Source of the DNA: Brachybacterium alimentarium
GTDB lineage: Bacteria; Actinomycetota; Actinomycetes; Actinomycetales; Dermabacteraceae
Length of the DNA stretch: 64,000 bases
Reading direction: 5' to 3'
Assembly: GCF_002332425.1 (NCBI RefSeq)
Contig: NZ_NRGS01000004.1
Coordinates: forward strand, 1-64,000
A program made the position numbers and the translations under genes. The notes beneath the pieces are model-generated. The model searched no databases. It saw only the letters and a program-made list of their open reading frames with translations, and had not been told where the DNA came from. Below are positions 59,061 through 64,000 of the stretch, in pieces; positions within the stretch are counted from its first letter, which is position 1; the number at the start of each line of letters is the position of its first letter.

Positions 59061-60578
59061 TCAGACGCGCGGACGCAGGGTCCGATGGGCGAGGACGGCG
59101 GCGATCACCATGAGGACCGCACCGATGGTGCTGGTCAGCACGACGCCGGAGTCGAAGGCGGTGCGTGCGGACTCCAGCAGCGGCCCGGCGATGTGCTCGG
59201 GCAGGTCCCGGGCGACGGCGGTGGCCCCGCCGAGGGTCTCGGAGGCGGCCTCCCGCTGGGTGCCGGTGAGACCGGCGGGCAGCGCGATGTGGTGACCGTA
59301 GGCCGCATTGAGCAGGCTGCCCAGCACGGCGGTGCCGAGCACGGCGCCGGTCTCGTAGGCGGTCTCCGAGATCGCCGAGGCAGCTCCGGCCTTCGTCGGC
59401 GGCACCGCGGCGAGGATCAGGTCGTTGCTGAGGGTCTCGGCCGCGCCGATCCCTGCGCCGAGCAGGCAGAAGGCACCCAGCAGCACCAGGTCGCTCCCCC
59501 AGGTGCCGGTGACGGCCACCAGGGTGAAGGCGACCGCGTTCAGCGCGAGGCCGCAGGTGATCACGACATGGACGGGCACGCGGCGCACGATCCGCACCAC
59601 GAGGAGTCCGGCGACGATCGTCACCAGCAGCCCGGGCACGAGCACCAGCCCGGCGTCCATCGGTGAGCGCCCGCTGACCAGCTGCAGGTGCTGGGAGATG
59701 TAGTACAGGAAGCCGACCAGGGAGAACACGCTGAGCAGGTTCGCGAGCACGGCTCCGGTGAACACCGGCCGTGTGAACAGGGAGACGTCGAGCATCGGCG
59801 AGGGCCGGGACAGCTGCCGGCGCACGAAGGCGACACCCGCTGCGACGGCCACCGCCAGGCAGGCCACCACGGGCAGGCTCGGACCGCTGGCCGCGAGGGT
59901 CTTGATCGCGAACACCAGCGGGGTCATGGCGCCCAGCACCAGCAGCACGCTCAGCGGATCCACCGGACCCGGGGCAGGATCCTTCGATTCCGGGATGAGG
60001 GCGGGGCCCAGGATCAGCAGCGGCAGCATCACGGGCACGGCCAGCAGGAACACCGCACCCCAGGCGAAGTGCTCCAGCAGGAGGCCGCCGACGACCGGGC
60101 CGAGCGCCGCACCGCCGGAGAAGGCCGCCGCCCAGATCGCGATGGCGGTGCGGCGCTGGGTGGGGTCGGCGAAGAGGTTCCGGATCAGCGAGAGCGTGGC
60201 GGGCATCAGCACGGCCCCGAACAGTCCCATCAGCGCGCGCGCTGCGATCAGGGTGCCGGCATCCGGGGAGAGGGCGGCCAGTGCGGAGACCACCGCGAAG
60301 CCGGCGCTGCCCACGAGCAGGAGGCGGCGACGACCGAAGCGGTCCCCCAGGGAGCCCATGGGGACCAGCAGCCCGGCGAGCACGAGCGAATAGATGTCCA
60401 CGACCCACAGCAGCTGCTGGCCGCTGGGGGCGAGGGCCTCGCTGATCGCCGGCAGCGCGAAGGACAGCACCGTGTTGTCCACGGAGATCAGCAGCACGGG
60501 GAGCATCAGCACCACGAGCGCCGCCCAGGTGGATCGCGTGGCGCGGGCGGGCGCGGAGCTCTCGAGATCGGGCAGCAC
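59061..60578 (-). CDS. DHA2-type MFS drug efflux pump
   Basis: 505 residues, 14 helices, QacA/EmrB branch (DHA2). LPVLLISVDNTVLSFALPAI holds the membrane-embedded Asp of helix 1, GDRFGRRRLLLVGS is motif A, and GGAALGPVVGGLLL is motif C of antiporters. It probably exports cationic or hydrophobic drugs with H+. GTG 60578 is chosen because GGAGG lies 5 nt upstream; GTG 60584 overlaps the ribosome site. It is divergent from the TetR gene, with a palindromic operator between. Confidence 0.91.
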   Translation of the reverse strand: MLPDLESSAPARATRSTWAALVVLMLPVLLISVDNTVLSFALPAISEALAPSGQQLLWVVDIYSLVLAGLLVPMGSLGDRFGRRRLLLVGSAGFAVVSALAALSPDAGTLIAARALMGLFGAVLMPATLSLIRNLFADPTQRRTAIAIWAAAFSGGAALGPVVGGLLLEHFAWGAVFLLAVPVMLPLLILGPALIPESKDPAPGPVDPLSVLLVLGAMTPLVFAIKTLAASGPSLPVVACLAVAVAAGVAFVRRQLSRPSPMLDVSLFTRPVFTGAVLANLLSVFSLVGFLYYISQHLQLVSGRSPMDAGLVLVPGLLVTIVAGLLVVRIVRRVPVHVVITCGLALNAVAFTLVAVTGTWGSDLVLLGAFCLLGAGIGAAETLSNDLILAAVPPTKAGAASAISETAYETGAVLGTAVLGSLLNAAYGHHIALPAGLTGTQREAASETLGGATAVARDLPEHIAGPLLESARTAFDSGVVLTSTIGAVLMVIAAVLAHRTLRPRV

Positions 60579-60682
60579 AGGCACCTCCGGGCGCGGGCGG
60601 GGAGTTCGATCAGCGGGTCTGTCAGGGTGTCGGTCAGGAGGTCGAGAGGGCGCTGGCGGCCTCGCGACCCGACCTAAGCTAA

Positions 60683-60696
60683 ACCGTCCGGACGGT
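60683..60696. promoter_or_regulatory. TetR operator palindrome
   Basis: Perfect palindrome ACCGTCCGGACGGT between the divergent MFS and TetR genes. It touches the TACAGT -10 of the TetR gene and lies next to TTAGCT on the minus strand, the likely MFS -10, so bound repressor would shut both promoters. Confidence 0.75.
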
Positions 60697-60701
60697 ACAG
60701 T
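60696..60701 (+). promoter_or_regulatory. -10 box of TetR gene
   Basis: TACAGT, 7 nt before an in-frame GTG at 60709, allowing a leaderless longer form of the regulator. Confidence 0.45.
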
Positions 60702-60741
60702 TCAAGGGGTGGCGGAGCGGTTCACCAGTAAGGTCGGTCTC

Positions 60742-61281
60742 ATGTCAGCTCGCGATGCACTGCTCGACGCCTATCAGTCGCTCCTCCTCACCGAGGGTCA
60801 GCGCGCCACCACCCTCACCGCCGTCGCCGCCGAGGCCGGGGTCTCCAAGGGCGGCCTGCTCTACCACTTCGCCTCGAAGGAGGCGCTCGCGGAAGGCCTC
60901 CTGGAGCGGCTCGACGAGCTGCTGGGAGAGGACCTTGCCGAGATGGCCTCCGCGGCGGACGGACCCTCCCGCTACTACGTGCGCACCTCGGTATGGACCG
61001 GCGGCGCCCTCGACCGGGCCTTCGTCGCGGTCTCGCAGCTGGCTCAGGAGGCTCACGCGGGGGCCCGCGAGGCGATGAACCGCGCCCGCCGGCGCTGGCT
61101 GGACCTGATCCGGGAGGAGGTGGGCGAGGAGGTCACCGCCCAGGCGATCCTGCTGCTCGGCGACGGCCTCTACTTCGACGCCGCACTCAGCGGCGGCACG
61201 GACCCGGAGCGCGAGGACGTGTTCTCCGCCATGGACCTGCTGCCGATCGTGGACCGGCTGCTGGCCGCCGCCCGCGCCTGA
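60742..61281 (+). CDS. TetR-family repressor
   Basis: 179 residues. The helix-turn-helix at the N-terminus reads TTLTAVAAEAGVSKGGLLYHFASKEAL, as in many TetR regulators that control an adjacent drug pump; a ligand-binding helical domain fills the rest. ATG 60742 has AAGG 8 nt upstream. The promoter spacing would equally favour GTG 60709, which adds 11 residues. It most likely represses itself and the divergent MFS pump through the palindrome at 60683-60696. Confidence 0.9.
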   Translation: MSARDALLDAYQSLLLTEGQRATTLTAVAAEAGVSKGGLLYHFASKEALAEGLLERLDELLGEDLAEMASAADGPSRYYVRTSVWTGGALDRAFVAVSQLAQEAHAGAREAMNRARRRWLDLIREEVGEEVTAQAILLLGDGLYFDAALSGGTDPEREDVFSAMDLLPIVDRLLAAARA

Positions 61282-61495
61282 GGATTCGTCAGCACGCCCC
61301 GCCGCACCAAGGCGTCGAGCACTGCGCCACGATCACGGCGTTGAGCCAGAAACCCTCATCGAATCCTCGTGAGCGGCCGACTCTCATCTTCCTGGCGACC
61401 CTCGTTGCAGCATGGTGGCCGTTTCATGGGTTTCGCTCGTCAAACGCCTTCAAGCACTTTGCGGCGCGCTTACCTATCCGCGTGGACCGGACCGA

Positions 61496-61531
61496 AGAGC
61501 CGGTGCGTGCCACGTCGTACGCACCGGCTCT
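61496..61531 (-). terminator. Terminator of the rpf gene
   Basis: Perfect 13-bp inverted repeat (AGAGCCGGTGCGT and its complement) with a 10-nt loop, 15 bp after the rpf stop on the minus strand; it may also serve the convergent TetR gene. The rest of 61282-61546 is less GC-rich and shows no gene I can support. Confidence 0.75.
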
Positions 61532-61546
61532 GTGACGAATCGGTCG

Positions 61547-62790
<1,244 letters not shown>

Positions 62791-62904
62791 GCATTCTTTG
62801 TCATGGTTTTGCCGAAAGTACGATTTTCGAGAACAACACCGGTGGATTTACCGAGTACAAGTCCGCATCCGACCGCTCGCACCGCTCTCACCGCTCTCAC
62901 CGGC

Positions 62905-63648
62905 TCAGATGACGGAGCGGCCCCCATCGATGCGCACGTTCTCCCCGGTGATCATCGCGGAGTCCTTCCCGGCCAGGAAGAGGGCCAGCGAGGCGATCTC
63001 CTCGGGCGTCACGAAACGTCCGGCAGGAATCTGCGCGCGGGCGTTCTCGCCCTTCTCCCCCACCCAGATCTCCCGTGCGAGCGCGGTATCGGCGATGGTC
63101 GGCGAGATGGCGTTGATGGTGACCCCGCGGTCTGCCCATTCCACGGCGAGCACGCGGGTGAATCCGAGGACTCCGGCCTTGCTCGCGGAATAGGCGGCAT
63201 GCTCGGGCAGCCCGATCTCCGCGGCCTGGGAGACGATGTTGACGATGCGTCCGTAGCCGGCCTCGAGCATGGCGCGGCCGGCAGCCTGGGCCATGAAGAA
63301 GCTGCCGGAGAGGTTCACGGCGAGGGTCGAGCTCCAGTCCTTCTCGGAGAGGTCCTCACCGGGAGCGAAGCGGCCGATGCCGGCGGAGTTCACGAGGATG
63401 GTCGGGGCGCCGATCTCGGCGACGACACGATCCACCGCGCCGGCGGCCTCCGAGGCGTCGGCGATGTTCGCGCTCACGGCGAGATGGCCCTCCCCGGGAA
63501 GGCCGCCGATGGCGTCGGCGAGCGCGGGCGCGATGTCGACCCCCACGATCCGGGCGCCCTGCTCGGCGAGCCGGGCGGCGACGGTGTGGCCGATCCCGGC
63601 CGCTGCGCCCGTGACGATGGCGATCTGTCCGGTGAAGTCGGTGCTCAT
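62905..63648 (-). CDS. Short-chain dehydrogenase/reductase
   Basis: 247 residues, classical SDR. VTGAAAGIGHTVAARLA (TGxxxGIG cofactor motif), VDIAPA with an Asp that favours NAD(H), NSAGIG, a catalytic Ser in IVSQAA, then YSASK (Tyr, Lys) and INAISPT. The ending ENVRIDGGRSVI is typical of 3-oxoacyl reductase or polyol dehydrogenase-like members. GGAGACG precedes the ATG. Substrate unknown; no neighbour helps. Confidence 0.9.
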   Translation of the reverse strand: MSTDFTGQIAIVTGAAAGIGHTVAARLAEQGARIVGVDIAPALADAIGGLPGEGHLAVSANIADASEAAGAVDRVVAEIGAPTILVNSAGIGRFAPGEDLSEKDWSSTLAVNLSGSFFMAQAAGRAMLEAGYGRIVNIVSQAAEIGLPEHAAYSASKAGVLGFTRVLAVEWADRGVTINAISPTIADTALAREIWVGEKGENARAQIPAGRFVTPEEIASLALFLAGKDSAMITGENVRIDGGRSVI

Positions 63649-63763
63649 GGGAGCGTCTCCTGTCCTGCGGCGGCGGGCCCGGTGCGCGCATCCCGGTGGT
63701 CAGGATCCGCGGCGGCCGATGACTGCGTGCTCGCGATGTGATTGCCTTGTGCTTCCATTGTCC

Positions 63764-63817
63764 CTCTTCCCTCTCTTCCCTCTCTTCCCTCTCTTCCCTC
63801 TCTTCCCTCTCTTCCGT
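63764..63817. repeat. 9-bp tandem repeat, six copies
   Basis: CTCTTCCCT, five perfect copies and one with a single change, in the 219-bp intergenic region upstream of the last gene. It forms a pure polypyrimidine strand. Confidence 0.93.
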
Positions 63818-63867
63818 CTCCCGGTCAGCCCTGCCCGTCTGCCGCTTGCCCGACGTCCCGCCTCCCG

Positions 63868-64000
63868 ATGGAGCTGCCGATGCCTCTGCCCGCCTCCGAC
63901 GATCTGCTGTTCCCCGCCGCGCTGTGGCAGCCCCGCCCTCGCTCCGGCGGCCCGGAGGAGCCGCTGCCGATCACACGGCGGGACGAGCTGGGGATAGAGA
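63868..64000 (+). CDS. Partial gene at window end, unknown
   Basis: Open frame from ATG 63868 to the window edge (44 codons), MELPMPLPASDDLLFPAALW and on. Third positions are almost all G or C, which supports coding. It is cut by the window end. No family recognised; ATG 63880 is an alternative start. Confidence 0.5.
   Translation, partial: MELPMPLPASDDLLFPAALWQPRPRSGGPEEPLPITRRDELGIE

Overview
The window is about 64 kb of very GC-rich (roughly 70%+) chromosomal DNA. Third codon positions are almost all G or C, and GTG starts and ATGA/GTGA stop-start overlaps are frequent. Mycothiol-type DinB, Rpf, a DUF222-HNH gene and a class II leucine leader peptide point to an actinobacterium of the order Micrococcales; a Brachybacterium-like (Dermabacteraceae) genome is my best guess, by inference only. 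No rRNA, tRNA, CRISPR array, insertion sequence or prophage was seen. Genes are tightly packed and convergent pairs often end within 6 to 20 bp of each other.

Layout. 0.1-8.1 kb: a PP2C-like phosphatase, divergent from a ParA-like ATPase, then a SNF2 helicase coupled to a SWIM zinc-finger protein and a serine hydrolase. 8.1-14.2 kb: a PknB-type kinase, a lipoprotein, a CstB-like persulfide dioxygenase-rhodanese, an alpha/beta hydrolase lacking its nucleophile serine, and a CynX-type transporter. 14.4-21.5 kb: an NCS2 permease fused to an OHCU decarboxylase-like domain, a diacylglycerol kinase-like protein, an AI-2E family protein, and a DUF485/ActP acetate-type symporter pair. 21.6-30.6 kb: a class II UvrA, an orphan ABC ATPase, leuA with a leucine leader peptide, a DUF222-HNH gene, dnaB and a VOC protein. 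30.6-35.2 kb: two divergent DUF4956-VTC pairs, one extended by a Cthe_2159-like lipoprotein. 35.2-40.3 kb: DinB, GNAT, a large helical protein, a paired degenerate and intact ferritin-like protein, and a secreted protein ending in 22 aspartates. 40.4-50.7 kb: a two-component system downstream of an RND pump, a MATE transporter, and a haem/iron-type ABC importer (hmuTUV) under a probable DtxR/IdeR box. 50.8-64 kb: a 1079-residue membrane protein, a PHP phosphoesterase, a repeat-rich intergenic region with a perfect 24-bp hairpin, metE-metF, an MFS pump with a divergent TetR regulator, an Rpf resuscitation factor with a possible c-di-AMP riboswitch, an SDR, and the start of one more gene.

Two themes run through the window. 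First, at least a dozen genes have a TANNNT -10 box placed 6 or 7 nt before the start codon, so their mRNAs should be leaderless. Second, 9-15 bp tandem repeats recur both between and inside genes. The most unusual single items are the permease-OHCU fusion with a Tyr in place of the catalytic His, the pseudo-ferritin/ferritin pair, the duplicated DUF4956-VTC divergon, the RND/two-component/poly-Asp cluster, the paired 16-bp palindromes inside the HNH gene, and the 24-bp hairpin.
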